Positions 7,580 to 16,811 are shown, numbered from the stretch's first letter. The stretch: DNA of 64,000 nt from an uncultured Oscillospiraceae bacterium (GCA_944385535.1 CALWXR010000002.1:39657-103656), one strand, 5' to 3'. Notes: generated from the letters alone by a model not told the origin. Made by a program: numbers and translations.

Positions 7580-8986
7580 ATGATGAAGGCTCGATCCATT
7601 GCGCAGGAAAGAAGCAGAGCGTGGTATATCATCTCCACGGCGTTTACGATAGCGTTGATCTCGTTGCTGTTTTATGTACTGAACTATCTTACCCCCATGT
7701 ATGGCGACGACTATTCCTACGTCAACTCCTTTGCCACGGAGCAAAGAATCACCTCGGTGTGGCAGATCCCGGAGTCCCAGTTCGCCCACTACTTTTCTAT
7801 GAACGGCAGAGTGGTTACCCACGCCCTTGCCCAGGTATTCCTGCTTCTGGGAGACGATTTGTTTAACCTTCTGAATGTGGCTGGTTTTCTGTTTCTGTTG
7901 TTTCTCATCCATTTTCACGCCTATGGCACGTGGAAGGTAACCCAGATCTGGAAACTGGCCCTGGCAGCCATGCTGCTGTTTCTGTGCGCCCCTGCCTTTG
8001 GACAGAGTTTTCTGTGGATTACCGGCTCGTCCAATTATCTGTATGGCCCCATAATTGTTCTATGTTTTCTCATTCCCTACAGGGTACAGGTACAAGCCGG
8101 CGTTACCGCCTATTCCCGAGGGAAGGAGATCCTGCTGGCCCTGGCGGCGCTGGCAGCGGGGCTGATCGCCGGCTGGACAAATGAGAATACCTCGGTAGCC
8201 CTGGTGGCCATGATCCTGGGCTTCCTGGTGGTATACCGCATCAACCATGTCCGGTATCATGCCTGGCACTTTGCCGGACTGGCCGGAAGCGCCATCGGCT
8301 GTTATATGCTGATCACCGGCCCGGGGATCCAAAACCGCTGGAATACCTTCGGCGGCTTTGACTCCTGGAAGGCATGTGTCTATCGGGGAATTCGTTATAC
8401 CCGCACAATGGTGGATTATCTGGATCTGATCATCCTTCTGTTCCTGCTTTTGCTGGCCGCTTATTTGATCAAAAAAGGGGTGCGCATGACAAAGGTAAAG
8501 GGGAAGGAAAAGATCCTGCTGTTTCAGGACAGCCTTCCGACCTTGGTTTATTTGCTGGGCTTTTTTGGCTCGGTCTACTCCATGGTCGTGGCGCCCTGGT
8601 TCTCTGACAGAGTATGGAGCGGCTGTATCATACTGGCGCTGGTCACGTTGGGGAACCTGGACGCCTTGGTAGACGCTTCCAAGGTAAAAAAGGGCGTGAC
8701 CCTGGTGGTTTTTCTCTGTATTCTGGTTCTGTTTTGCGGTCGCTTCCATGACGCGTATCTGGAGCTGGACGATCTGCATACCCAGTTTGAAGAGCGTGAA
8801 GAAACCATCCTGGCGGCGGTTGCGGCGGGGGAAAGCACTGTTTCGGTACCCCGGCTTTGCGGGATTACCGGATATTCCTGCATAACCCAAGAGGGCGACT
8901 TGGAAGCGGACAGCGACAGCTGGAGAAATATCACCATGGCCAGATACTATGGGATTGATGAGATCCAGTGCAATAACGCGGAATGA
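7580..8986 (+). CDS. DUF6056-type polytopic membrane protein
   Basis: The 468-residue product has about ten hydrophobic helices. Near the N-terminus it has the loop GDDYSYVNSF, followed by HYFSMNGRVVTH, which recall DUF6056 proteins and the acidic first loop of GT-C glycosyltransferases. A WTNENTS motif sits near residue 200. A role in surface polysaccharide or teichoic acid decoration is an inference from this fold and from the convergent LTA-synthase-like neighbour. The C-terminal 60 residues are soluble. Confidence 0.7.
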   Translation: MMKARSIAQERSRAWYIISTAFTIALISLLFYVLNYLTPMYGDDYSYVNSFATEQRITSVWQIPESQFAHYFSMNGRVVTHALAQVFLLLGDDLFNLLNVAGFLFLLFLIHFHAYGTWKVTQIWKLALAAMLLFLCAPAFGQSFLWITGSSNYLYGPIIVLCFLIPYRVQVQAGVTAYSRGKEILLALAALAAGLIAGWTNENTSVALVAMILGFLVVYRINHVRYHAWHFAGLAGSAIGCYMLITGPGIQNRWNTFGGFDSWKACVYRGIRYTRTMVDYLDLIILLFLLLLAAYLIKKGVRMTKVKGKEKILLFQDSLPTLVYLLGFFGSVYSMVVAPWFSDRVWSGCIILALVTLGNLDALVDASKVKKGVTLVVFLCILVLFCGRFHDAYLELDDLHTQFEEREETILAAVAAGESTVSVPRLCGITGYSCITQEGDLEADSDSWRNITMARYYGIDEIQCNNAE

Positions 8987-9004
8987 TCCTATTGTAATGA
9001 TAAT

Positions 9005-9037
9005 AAATCCCAACCCGCTTACGGCAGGTTGGGATTT
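9005..9037. terminator. Convergent Rho-independent terminator
   Basis: The stem AAATCCCAACC / GGTTGGGATTT is followed by T residues on the plus side and preceded by A-rich sequence that serves the minus side. It lies between the DUF6056 gene and the LTA-synthase-like gene. Confidence 0.8.
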
Positions 9038-9070
9038 TTGCTTTTTGAAAAATGGGCACGGCGCACCTTG

Positions 9071-10897
9071 TCAGGGCCAGGGATCATACAGTTTCTGGTC
9101 CCGGTTTTGCTGCAGGTTGTGATATTCCAGATAAAAGTAGTTGTCCACCGCCCGGGCATAGGCCAGCCCCGCATCCTCGTCATAAGAATAGAGGTTTCCA
9201 TCCCGGTCGTAGTAGCTTCCGTAGGCGGTCAGGATGGGTACCTGCTCTTTCAGCTGAAGCATATAGCTGTAGTAGGGGCTGAGCTTCATCCCGGCGATAT
9301 CCAGCAGGGTTGGAACCACATAGTTCATGCTCATAGTACCCAGTTCCTGCTGCTCCAGAGGGAAATTGGCCCAGATATACAACGGCACCGAGCGAAGGAG
9401 CAGATTCTTTTCCTCGGCGGAAAGTTCCTTGTCTGCAATGGACGCGGCAAACGAGGGGGCGTGATCACCCATCATGCAGATGATTACCGGCCGGTCCACT
9501 TGGGAAAAGTAGTCCGTCAGATCCCGGAAGGCTTGATCGCTCTGGGAAATGCAGGTTAAAAATTCGTCCACAGCTCCGTCATATTCCCCAAAGTCTCCGC
9601 TTGCGTGGACCGTATCATACTGAGCATCGTTGTCGTCCCAGGCGCCGTGATTCTGGATCGTCAAAAGGTAGTGAAACCGGGGCTGATCCTCCGGATCCTC
9701 TTCATACCAGCGGATCAGATTCTGATATACGCTTTCGTCGGTAAAATGATCCCGATTATAATAGATCTCCATATCCTGAAAATCATCGAAAAAGTGGATA
9801 TTCCCGAAGCCCAGCGCCGAATACGCGCTTGTCCTGGAGTAATTGGCTCCAGGTTCGCTGTGGCTGCCGGTGGTGACGTAACCCAGAGCGTTCATGTGAG
9901 AAACGACGCTGTTGGCATTGTTCAGATCCAGGGTGTTGAAGGGCGTAATCCCCGGCATGAGCTGCAAGGAGTTGCTGGTAAGCAGTTCGTACTCGGAGCT
10001 GTTGGTTCCTCCTCCGGCGCTGGGGATCACCGCGTATCCGCAAAGCAGATTGTCCATGCTATGAATATTGGTAAGATAATCCCCATCTGCTTCCAAATCC
10101 GTAATCAAAGATAGGTCATAGAAGCTTTCGTTTAAAATCAGGATGACGTCCGGAGCGGCGGAATCTTCCCCCTGTGGCGCGCCGATCTCAATGGCCTGTA
10201 CCGCCTCTTGGGAGTACCCTTCCGGCTGGTTCGCCACTTGGAACAAATTGCAAAAGCTTTCCACCGTGCAGGCAGTATAGCCGTACCGAAAATACGCTTC
10301 ACTCCACAGCCAGCCAATGGTTTTTTTCGGCTTTACCGGATGGTCGCTGAAATATCCGAAATACATGACCAGGCAGCAAAGCACTGCCAAAATCCCATCC
10401 CGCAGCAGAATTCTCTTCCAGGACAGCTTTTCCTGGGGCACAAACCGGCGTACCAGCAGGCAGGCCGCCGTCACCGTCAGGAACGCCAGGATCAACAGGA
10501 TCACGGCCCGGTCAATGGACAGGTCATAGCTGGAGATTACATTCAGCGCGGTCAGGGCGTTGCGCAGCAGCTGAAAGGACAGGGGCATGCCGTGGTACAT
10601 GAGCACAAAGTAGTTCGCCACAGAAATCACAAAGCACAGGATATTCAGCAGCAGGCAGGCCAGCCACAGCCGGTTACACAGGATCCACAGCGCTGCCAGC
10701 AAGGCGCCCAGGGTCAGGATATTCAGGAAAAGGTTATCCAAAGGAAAACTGAGAAAATGGGACACCGCACCCATTTCTCTTGTCACCGTAGCGAATTCCA
10801 GCATGATGAAGCAGATGAGCAGCGTGTACATCACCAGGGCGGCGAGAAAGATCCCCCGTGGGATTTTGGAAAAAGGAAGTTTACTTTGTTCTTTCAT
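9071..10897 (-). CDS. LTA synthase-family sulfatase
   Basis: The 608-residue protein has five N-terminal membrane helices (about 15-180) and an outer sulfatase-type domain of the LtaS/phosphoglycerol transferase family. DVILILNESFYD opens the domain, GGGTNSSEYELL holds the likely nucleophilic Thr, and MMGDHAPSF holds metal-binding Asp/His. LtaS relatives transfer glycerol phosphate from phosphatidylglycerol to build lipoteichoic acid or modify surface glycans. The start at 10897 (MKEQSKLPFS) precedes the first helix; an upstream frame extension to 10954 is not convincing. The gene is monocistronic by context. Confidence 0.88.
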   Translation of the reverse strand: MKEQSKLPFSKIPRGIFLAALVMYTLLICFIMLEFATVTREMGAVSHFLSFPLDNLFLNILTLGALLAALWILCNRLWLACLLLNILCFVISVANYFVLMYHGMPLSFQLLRNALTALNVISSYDLSIDRAVILLILAFLTVTAACLLVRRFVPQEKLSWKRILLRDGILAVLCCLVMYFGYFSDHPVKPKKTIGWLWSEAYFRYGYTACTVESFCNLFQVANQPEGYSQEAVQAIEIGAPQGEDSAAPDVILILNESFYDLSLITDLEADGDYLTNIHSMDNLLCGYAVIPSAGGGTNSSEYELLTSNSLQLMPGITPFNTLDLNNANSVVSHMNALGYVTTGSHSEPGANYSRTSAYSALGFGNIHFFDDFQDMEIYYNRDHFTDESVYQNLIRWYEEDPEDQPRFHYLLTIQNHGAWDDNDAQYDTVHASGDFGEYDGAVDEFLTCISQSDQAFRDLTDYFSQVDRPVIICMMGDHAPSFAASIADKELSAEEKNLLLRSVPLYIWANFPLEQQELGTMSMNYVVPTLLDIAGMKLSPYYSYMLQLKEQVPILTAYGSYYDRDGNLYSYDEDAGLAYARAVDNYFYLEYHNLQQNRDQKLYDPWP

Positions 10898-10954
10898 GGT
10901 CCATCCATTCTGTTCAAAAAAATATCTAAAACCGAACCGGCAAGGTGAAAACAC

Positions 10955-10976
10955 CCCGCCCCTTGTTTGGGGCGGG
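10955..10976 (-). terminator. Terminator after pfp
   Basis: On the minus strand the stem CCGCCCC / GGGGCGG is followed by TGTTTTCA, 18 bases after the phosphofructokinase stop codon. Confidence 0.75.
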
Positions 10977-10993
10977 AGTATCCGATCGGGGGC

Positions 10994-12238
10994 TTACTTG
11001 GCGAAAACCTTCTTCAGCTTGACGAAGCGGGGCAGGCCGTCTTCCTTGACCATGCCGGTCTCGCCCTGGATCAGGGGCAGGCAGTAGTCGATGAAGCCCT
11101 GGTTCACGCCGTTGCCTTCTTCGTTGATCCACTCCAGGGGCACCTTCTTCTCGGTGTTGGCCACCACGGACAGGTCGAACAGCTCCGGCTCGCACTTGTA
11201 GCCATTTTCATCCCGGGTGCACTTGAAGCCCACCATCTTGTCGGTGATGCCCGCCACGGCGGACTCCACGGCCACCTTGCCGGACATAAAGGACTCGGCG
11301 ATGTCGGTGCCGGAGGCGCAGTGGGCGGCGCAGCGCTGCAGCAGGCTCAGCTCGATGGGACGAACCTTGCAGCCCAGCTCCGCCTTGATGATATCGGTCA
11401 GCCGGGAAGCCAGGCCGCCCAGCTGGGCATGGCCGAAGCCGTCGGTGCCGGAGGTCTTGGCCTCGGATACGAAGGTTCCGTCGGCGTAGTGGATGCCCTC
11501 GGAAACGGCAACCAGGCAGTTCTTCTTTTCATCGTAGATCCGCTTCACGTCGGCGATGAACTGCTCCATGTTAAAGTCCACCTCGGGCAGATAGATCAGG
11601 TCGGGGCCGTCGCCCTTCACGTTGGCCAGGGCGGCGGCGGCGGTCAGCCAGCCGGCGTGACGGCCCATGCACTCAATGACGGTGACCATGCCGGTGTCGT
11701 ACACCTGGCTGTCCCGGGAGACTTCCATGAAGGAGGTGGCGATGTACTTGGCGGCGGAGGCGAAGCCGGGGCAGTGGTCGGTGCCGGCCAGGTCGTTGTC
11801 AATGGTCTTGGGCACGCCCATAACCCGGCACTCATAGCCCACCCGGCTCATATACTTGGAGATCTTGTTGCAGGTGTCCATGGAGTCGTTGCCGCCGTTG
11901 TAGAAGAAGTAGCGCACGTCGTACTTCTGGAAAATCTCCAGAATCCGCTTGTAGTCGGTGTCGTCCACATCGGGATCGGCAATCTTATAGCGGCAGGAGC
12001 CCAGGGCGGAGGAGGGGGTGTGGAGCATGTTCTCCAGTTCAGCGGTGTCTTCCTCGTCCATAATCATCAGCTGGTCGTTGAGAACGCCTTTGATGCCGTG
12101 GTAAGCGCCGTAGACCTTGGTGATGTTGGGGTTTTCCAGACCGGTTTTGATCACGCCGTAAGCGGAGCAGTTGATCACGGAAGAAGGGCCGCCGGACTGG
12201 CCGATGATCAGAGAACCTACGAGAGTCTTTTCGGACAT
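10994..12238 (-). CDS. pfp: 6-phosphofructokinase, PPi-dependent type
   Basis: This enzyme makes fructose 1,6-bisphosphate from fructose 6-phosphate in glycolysis, reversibly if PPi is the donor. The 414-residue protein has GQSGGPSSVIN near residue 13, GGNDSMDT near 110 and PKTIDNDL near 150. The Lys in PKTIDND and an Asp after GGN are features of PPi-type enzymes. The donor call is therefore likely but not proven, because the GGND form is not the textbook GGDD. The start at 12238 (MSEKTLVG) is preceded by GGAGGT. It is divergent from fba, the next enzyme of the pathway. Confidence 0.9.
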   Translation of the reverse strand: MSEKTLVGSLIIGQSGGPSSVINCSAYGVIKTGLENPNITKVYGAYHGIKGVLNDQLMIMDEEDTAELENMLHTPSSALGSCRYKIADPDVDDTDYKRILEIFQKYDVRYFFYNGGNDSMDTCNKISKYMSRVGYECRVMGVPKTIDNDLAGTDHCPGFASAAKYIATSFMEVSRDSQVYDTGMVTVIECMGRHAGWLTAAAALANVKGDGPDLIYLPEVDFNMEQFIADVKRIYDEKKNCLVAVSEGIHYADGTFVSEAKTSGTDGFGHAQLGGLASRLTDIIKAELGCKVRPIELSLLQRCAAHCASGTDIAESFMSGKVAVESAVAGITDKMVGFKCTRDENGYKCEPELFDLSVVANTEKKVPLEWINEEGNGVNQGFIDYCLPLIQGETGMVKEDGLPRFVKLKKVFAK

Positions 12239-12349
12239 TAGTATTACCTCCAATAAACATTGTATTACAAAATTCAGGTTTGATGGATACGCATCCTGTC
12301 CATCAAAAGAAATTATATCACGCAAGGGAGTAAATGGCAAATATTTTTA

Positions 12350-12377
12350 TTGAAATAAAAGGAAAATGTGATATAAT
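12350..12377 (+). promoter_or_regulatory. fba promoter
   Basis: TTGAAA (12350-12355), 16 bp, TATAAT (12372-12377), about 50 bases before the fba start codon. Confidence 0.75.
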
Positions 12378-12430
12378 GGAAATCGAAAAATACGGACGCA
12401 AGTCCGTAATATGAGAAAGGATTGATTCCA

Positions 12431-13399
12431 ATGGCTCTTGTTACTACTACCGAGATGTTCAAGAAGGCATATAACGGCGGCTACGCTGTGGGCGCTTTCA
12501 ACGTGAACAATATGGAAATCGTTCAGGGCATCACCGAGGCCTGCCGGGAGGAGAAGGCTCCCGTGATTCTGCAGGTTTCCAAGGGCGCCCGTGCTTATGC
12601 CAATCACACCTACCTGGTGAAGCTGGTGGAGGCCGCTGTGATCGAGTGCCCCGAGATCCCCATCGCCCTGCACCTGGACCATGGCGACAGCTTCGAGACC
12701 TGCAAGTCCTGCATCGACGGCGGCTTCACCTCCGTCATGATCGACGCTTCCTCCAAGTCCTTTGAGGAGAACATTGCCATTACCAAGAAGGTCGTAGAGT
12801 ATGCCCATGACCACGGCGTTGTGGTCGAGGCGGAGCTGGGCTCCCTGGCCGGCATTGAGGACGAGGTGAACGTGTCCGCCGAGGCCGCTTCCTACACCCG
12901 TCCTGAAGAGGTGGAGGAGTTCGTTACCCGCACCGGCTGTGACTCCCTGGCCATCGCCATCGGCACCAGCCACGGCGCTTACAAGTTCACCCCCGAGCAG
13001 TGCACCGTCAACGAGCAGGGCATTCTGGTGCCCCCCGCTCTGCGCTTCGATGTGCTGGAGGAAGTGACCCGCCGTCTGCCCGGTTTCCCCATCGTGCTCC
13101 ACGGCTCCTCTTCCGTGCCCCAGGAGTATGTAAAGATGGTCAACGCCCACGGCGGCAAGATGCCCAACGCCATCGGCGTGCCCGAAGAGCAGCTGCGCAA
13201 GGCCGCCAGCCTGTCTGTGTGCAAGATCAACATCGACTCCGACCTGCGTCTGGCTATGACCGGTACCATCCGTCAGTTCTTCGACGAGCATCCTGAGAAG
13301 TTCGACCCCCGCGAGTACCTGAAGCCCGCCCGTGCCAACATCAAGGAACTGGTTCGCCACAAGCTGGTGAACGTCCTGGGCTGCGCCGGCAAGGCCTGA
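12431..13399 (+). CDS. fba: Class II fructose-1,6-bisphosphate aldolase
   Basis: The enzyme splits fructose 1,6-bisphosphate into dihydroxyacetone phosphate and glyceraldehyde 3-phosphate using zinc. The 322-residue protein has GAFNVNNMEIVQG at the start, LHLDHGDSFE with the zinc His and catalytic Asp, VEAELGSLAGIED, IGTSHGAYKF and LHGSSSVP. The ATG at 12431 gives the usual MALVTTTEMF opening and has AGAAAGGA upstream. It has its own promoter and terminator and is divergent from pfp, so the two enzymes of successive steps share one 190-bp control region. Confidence 0.96.
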   Translation: MALVTTTEMFKKAYNGGYAVGAFNVNNMEIVQGITEACREEKAPVILQVSKGARAYANHTYLVKLVEAAVIECPEIPIALHLDHGDSFETCKSCIDGGFTSVMIDASSKSFEENIAITKKVVEYAHDHGVVVEAELGSLAGIEDEVNVSAEAASYTRPEEVEEFVTRTGCDSLAIAIGTSHGAYKFTPEQCTVNEQGILVPPALRFDVLEEVTRRLPGFPIVLHGSSSVPQEYVKMVNAHGGKMPNAIGVPEEQLRKAASLSVCKINIDSDLRLAMTGTIRQFFDEHPEKFDPREYLKPARANIKELVRHKLVNVLGCAGKA

Positions 13400-13434
13400 T
13401 TCCAAGCGCTTCGCTGATTTCCCGACAACCCGCA

Positions 13435-13469
13435 AAAGACCTCCCGAGAGATCGGGAGGTCTTTTTTTG
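13435..13469 (+). terminator. fba terminator
   Basis: The stem AGACCTCCCGA / TCGGGAGGTCT with a short loop is followed by seven T residues. Confidence 0.9.
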
Positions 13470-13508
13470 GAAACAGGATAGAAAAATTCTGTTTTTTTGA
13501 AGAAAGAG

Positions 13509-13536
13509 TTGCGCTTCCGGGTTTTTGTGTTAAAAT
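13509..13536 (+). promoter_or_regulatory. Promoter of the 13.6-16.4 kb envelope operon
   Basis: TTGCGC (13509-13514), 16 bp, TAAAAT (13531-13536), about 70 bases upstream of the first gene of the three-gene run. Confidence 0.6.
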
Positions 13537-13603
13537 ATTCTTATTAATCAAGTCCCTGGAAAAGGGTGCCGGTTTTGTATGGAAGGAAAGGAAACGGGAG
13601 TTT

Positions 13604-14239
13604 ATGAATGGAATGAACAGACGGCTGTCCGGGGTGCTGTGGCTGCTGGGCATCGGAATCGCGGCGGCGGGAATTGTCCTGGCTTTTTTGGGAATCGGGG
13701 CGGAGCCGGTGATGGGGGAGCCTCCCCGGCAGGCCCGGGAGCAGGCGGCGACGGTGCTGGACGCGGTGCTGGCCGGAGATTATGAGACTGCTGCCCGGGG
13801 GATGTACGGATGTCCGGATTTGGGCGTCGATCGGGCGCCGGAGACTCCCGCAGGGGCGCTGCTGTGGGACGCTTTCGTGGAGAGCCTGGATTATGAGCTG
13901 GCGGAATCCTGTCAGGCCGGCGAGAACGGCGTGACCCAGGAGGTTCGCCTGACCTGCCTGGATCTGTCCGCTGTGACCGGTCAATTGCAGCGGCGGCTGA
14001 ACGAGGCACTGGAGGAACGCGAGGCCCGGGAAGATCCCGGGATCTACGATGAAAACGGCCGCTTCCTGCAGGAGGTGGTGGATCAGGCTATGTACCAGGC
14101 GGCTCAGGAATGCGTTGCCCTGGATGCCGTTACCAAGACACTGGAGCTGCAGCTGGAGCTGACCTATGCCGACGGCCGATGGTGGGTCATGCCGGAGGAG
14201 GATCTGCTGCAGGCCATTGTGCCGGCGCTGGAAGGATAA
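13604..14239 (+). CDS. Hypothetical membrane-anchored NTF2-like protein
   Basis: The 211-residue protein has one N-terminal membrane helix (about 8-30) and an outer domain in which a repeated AREQAATVLDAVLAGDYETAARGMYG-like helix pair is followed by beta strands. The end YADGRWWVMPEEDLLQAI recalls NTF2-like/DUF4878-type domains. No catalytic residues are evident. It opens a tight operon: 12 bp separate it from the glycosidase-like gene. The function is unknown, and a partner role for the next protein is only suggested by linkage. Confidence 0.65.
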   Translation: MNGMNRRLSGVLWLLGIGIAAAGIVLAFLGIGAEPVMGEPPRQAREQAATVLDAVLAGDYETAARGMYGCPDLGVDRAPETPAGALLWDAFVESLDYELAESCQAGENGVTQEVRLTCLDLSAVTGQLQRRLNEALEEREAREDPGIYDENGRFLQEVVDQAMYQAAQECVALDAVTKTLELQLELTYADGRWWVMPEEDLLQAIVPALEG

Positions 14240-14251
14240 GGGGGCCGGAAG

Positions 14252-15409
14252 ATGAAACGGAACAATAACCGGCTTTCCGCGCTGCTTACCGGGGCGGTCT
14301 GCCTGCTGTTGGTGGTGTGCCTGGGATATCTGCTGGGACTTCTGGTCCGCAATGTGGGCGTCCCCGGCCGGAGCGTCCGTCGGTCCGCCATGGAGCTGGC
14401 AGCAGTGGATCGGTTCGATATGCAGCTGAGCAACATGCTGGCGGATGTGTATGTGTCGGGGCAGACGGTTCAGGCGAAAAAGGTCTATTGGCTCAATGAC
14501 AGCGATCCCGTCGCGCCGGAGCCGAATCCGGCAGGCTACGGTCAGAGCGATGATCCCGCCGCCCTTCAGGAGGTTCTGGACAGAGCCTGGGAGATGCTGG
14601 ATATCCAAGACCCGATTTTCACCGCCGAAACCCCCATTATGCCCGGCTCCGCCGTGTACTACTATCTGGATGAAACAATCTTCGCCGTCACCTGGAAGCA
14701 GGTCATGGATAATTGCGTATATACCTTCTCCGAGGTGAAGGTAGCCCACCCCTCCCAGTTCCGCCGGTTTTTAGCGGGGGACAAGTTCGGCAACGACCAG
14801 CAGCTGCTCACCTCGGAAATGGCCTCTACCGTCAATGCGGTGGTGGCCTCCAGCGGCGATTTCTACGGCTTCCGGTTTTTCGGCGTGGTGGTCTACAACG
14901 GCGTGGTGGAGCGCAGCATCGACCGGTTTGCCCAGACCTGCTATGTGGATGAAAAGGGCGACCTGATCTTTATGGACGAAAGTCAGTTCGACGGCCAGCC
15001 GGAAAAGGCCCAGGCCTTTGTGGATGAACATCAGATCCGCTTCTCCCTGGCCTTCGGCCCGGTGCTGATCGACGAGGGGCAGTTAAAAACCGTGAACCAT
15101 TACGACCTGGGCCAGATCCACGGCCGGTATTCCCGGGCGGCACTGTGTCAGCGGGGGGAACGGCATTATGTTCTGACGGCGGCCAACTATGAGGGAGACT
15201 ACCGCTCGGTGCCCACCCTCCGCGAGTTTTCCCAGCGTCTGCATGAGATCGGCTTTGAAAAGGCCTACGCCCTGGACGGCGGCCAGACCGCAGCCATTGT
15301 GATGAACGATACTCTGATCAACAAGGTCAGCTACGGCGCGGAGCGGAAGATCAGTGACATTATCTATTTCGCCACGGCGATTCCGAAAGGAGGACAGAGC
15401 AATGGATAA
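14252..15409 (+). CDS. Phosphodiester glycosidase (NAGPA)-domain protein
   Basis: The 385-residue protein has an N-terminal membrane helix (about 9-32) and a C-terminal NAGPA-type domain. The latter is recognisable from RAALCQRGERHYVLTAANYEG and LREFSQRLHEIGFEKAYALDGGQTAAIVMND, ending with a SDIIYFATAIP strand. The human relative removes GlcNAc from phosphodiesters; bacterial homologues act on exopolysaccharide or wall glycan phosphodiesters, but the substrate here is unknown. Its stop overlaps the start of the Lgt-like gene by 8 bp, which suggests coupled translation. Confidence 0.82.
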   Translation: MKRNNNRLSALLTGAVCLLLVVCLGYLLGLLVRNVGVPGRSVRRSAMELAAVDRFDMQLSNMLADVYVSGQTVQAKKVYWLNDSDPVAPEPNPAGYGQSDDPAALQEVLDRAWEMLDIQDPIFTAETPIMPGSAVYYYLDETIFAVTWKQVMDNCVYTFSEVKVAHPSQFRRFLAGDKFGNDQQLLTSEMASTVNAVVASSGDFYGFRFFGVVVYNGVVERSIDRFAQTCYVDEKGDLIFMDESQFDGQPEKAQAFVDEHQIRFSLAFGPVLIDEGQLKTVNHYDLGQIHGRYSRAALCQRGERHYVLTAANYEGDYRSVPTLREFSQRLHEIGFEKAYALDGGQTAAIVMNDTLINKVSYGAERKISDIIYFATAIPKGGQSNG

Positions 15410-16439
15410 AATCGCATGGATCTCGGGAGATACCTTTGTATACTGGTACAGCCTGATCCTGACACTGGGAGTGCTGGCAGGGATGTGCGTATTCATGGGG
15501 CTGTTCCTGCGCTCCGGGGGAAGCCTGCCGGCCGGGCTGGTGTTTCTCGCCGCGGCCGTTGTCCTGAGCCTTGTGCTGTCCAGGCTGGTACATTGGTACT
15601 GCCGCCCTACGGCTTACGAGAGCCTGGCGAAGGCCATGACCGATCTGTCCGGCGGCGGATATGCCTTGTGCGGCGTCTTTGCCGGGTGCGTTTTCACCGC
15701 CCTGGCCCTGCGGCTGATGGGGATAGTGAAGGATCTGCCCGGTGTGCTGGACTGCCTGGCTCTGGCCGGGTCGCTGGCCATTGCGGTGGGCCGTCTGGCC
15801 TGCCTGTACAGCGGCGCGGATCGGGGAGCGGAGATCTCCGGAGTTACCTCCCTGCCCCTGGTGTATCCGGTGGTGAATCCGGTCAGCGGCGCAGCGGAAT
15901 ACCGGTTTGCCACCTTCCTGTTCCAGGCCGTTGTCGCGGCGGCGTTGTTTGGGGTGCTGTCGGCCTACCGGCGGTGGGGGAGGAAGCGGCTGCCCGGAGA
16001 TGTGGCCCTGCTGTTTATGGCATGGTACGGGGCATCTCAGATTTTGTGGGACAGTACCCGCTATGACTCGCTGTTTCTTCGCAGCAACGGCTTTGTCAGC
16101 GTGGCGCAGATCCTGAGCGCCCTGGCGCTGGTGACGGCGCTGGTGACCTTCAGCCTCCGGATGTGGAAAAGGCGGGGCTGGCAGCTGTGGTATGTGCCCA
16201 TGTGGCTGAGCGTACTGGGAATGCTGGCTGGCGCGGGATATATGGAGTACTACGTCCAGCGCCACGGCAATCAGGCCCTGTTCGCCTATACGGTGATGGG
16301 CGCCTGCCTGCTGGGCCTGGTGGGAATGAGCTGGTGGATTCACGCCCTGGGCACAGCCGGAAGCCCCGAAGGCGGCGGATGCCTGGCCGGCAGCAAGATC
16401 GGTTCCGTTCCGGCGGAATACGAAAACCACCGGCTGTAA
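15402..16439 (+). CDS. Lgt-family paralogue, active-site His replaced
   Basis: The 345-residue membrane protein has about eight helices and aligns by eye with prolipoprotein diacylglyceryl transferase. AVGRLACLYSGADRG lies where Lgt has GR-x-x-NF-x-NGE, and WDSTRYDSLFLRSNGFVSVAQILSAL matches the C-terminal Lgt block. However, the HGG motif with catalytic His103 of E. coli Lgt is replaced by ALCGVFAG (Cys), and the Asn/Glu residues after GR differ. It may therefore have another transferase or binding role. It ends an operon with a NAGPA-domain protein. Confidence 0.75.
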   Translation: MDKIAWISGDTFVYWYSLILTLGVLAGMCVFMGLFLRSGGSLPAGLVFLAAAVVLSLVLSRLVHWYCRPTAYESLAKAMTDLSGGGYALCGVFAGCVFTALALRLMGIVKDLPGVLDCLALAGSLAIAVGRLACLYSGADRGAEISGVTSLPLVYPVVNPVSGAAEYRFATFLFQAVVAAALFGVLSAYRRWGRKRLPGDVALLFMAWYGASQILWDSTRYDSLFLRSNGFVSVAQILSALALVTALVTFSLRMWKRRGWQLWYVPMWLSVLGMLAGAGYMEYYVQRHGNQALFAYTVMGACLLGLVGMSWWIHALGTAGSPEGGGCLAGSKIGSVPAEYENHRL

Positions 16440-16449
16440 AGCCGGTGGT
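16426..16449 (+). terminator. Hairpin at the end of the Lgt-like gene
   Basis: The stem ACCACCGGC / GCCGGTGGT spans the stop codon of the Lgt-like gene. It lacks a clear T-run, so termination strength is uncertain. Confidence 0.5.
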
Positions 16450-16483
16450 CCAGAGCGTCGAAAAGCTTTCTGGGCGTTCCGCA

Positions 16484-16516
16484 AAAAAGCGGCGTGACCG
16501 GATTGGTCACGCCGTT
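16484..16516 (-). terminator. Terminator of the rpsF-ssb-rpsR operon
   Basis: On the minus strand AACGGCGTGACC / GGTCACGCCG is followed by CTTTTTTG, 13 bases beyond the rpsR stop codon. Confidence 0.9.
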
Positions 16517-16528
16517 ATAATTTGCGGA

Positions 16529-16765
16529 TCAGTCAGCCACGTAGGGCAGCAGAGCGATCTGACGGGCCCGCTTGATGGCGGTGGTCAGGTCACGCTGATG
16601 GGCAGCGCAGGTGCCGGTGGTACGGCGGGGCAGGATCTTGCCGCGCTCGGACATGTAACGGCGGAGCTTGGCGGTATCCTTATAGTCGATGGCGGTCACC
16701 TTATCGACGCAAAACGCGCAAACCTTCTTACGCTTGCGCTGACGCATACGCTGTTCGTTAGCCAT
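16529..16765 (-). CDS. rpsR: 30S ribosomal protein S18
   Basis: S18 sits on the platform of the 30S subunit in contact with S6. The 78-residue protein shows KVCAFCVDK, then [33 protein letters not shown], the standard S18 body. It keeps C16, C19 and a C near 53, a zinc-ribbon type (C+) S18. The start at 16765 has GGAGGGAA upstream. It is the last gene of the conserved rpsF-ssb-rpsR operon and ends at a strong terminator. Confidence 0.97.
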   Translation of the reverse strand: MANEQRMRQRKRKKVCAFCVDKVTAIDYKDTAKLRRYMSERGKILPRRTTGTCAAHQRDLTTAIKRARQIALLPYVAD

Positions 16766-16811
16766 GGAATTTCCCTCCTTGTAAGTCTGGTAGAAAAGTT
16801 CAAAAAATGAA

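Noticed and set aside
10967-12241. A 424-codon open frame antisense to pfp
   Set aside because: Gly/Val/His-rich mirror of the real gene; no sign of independent coding.
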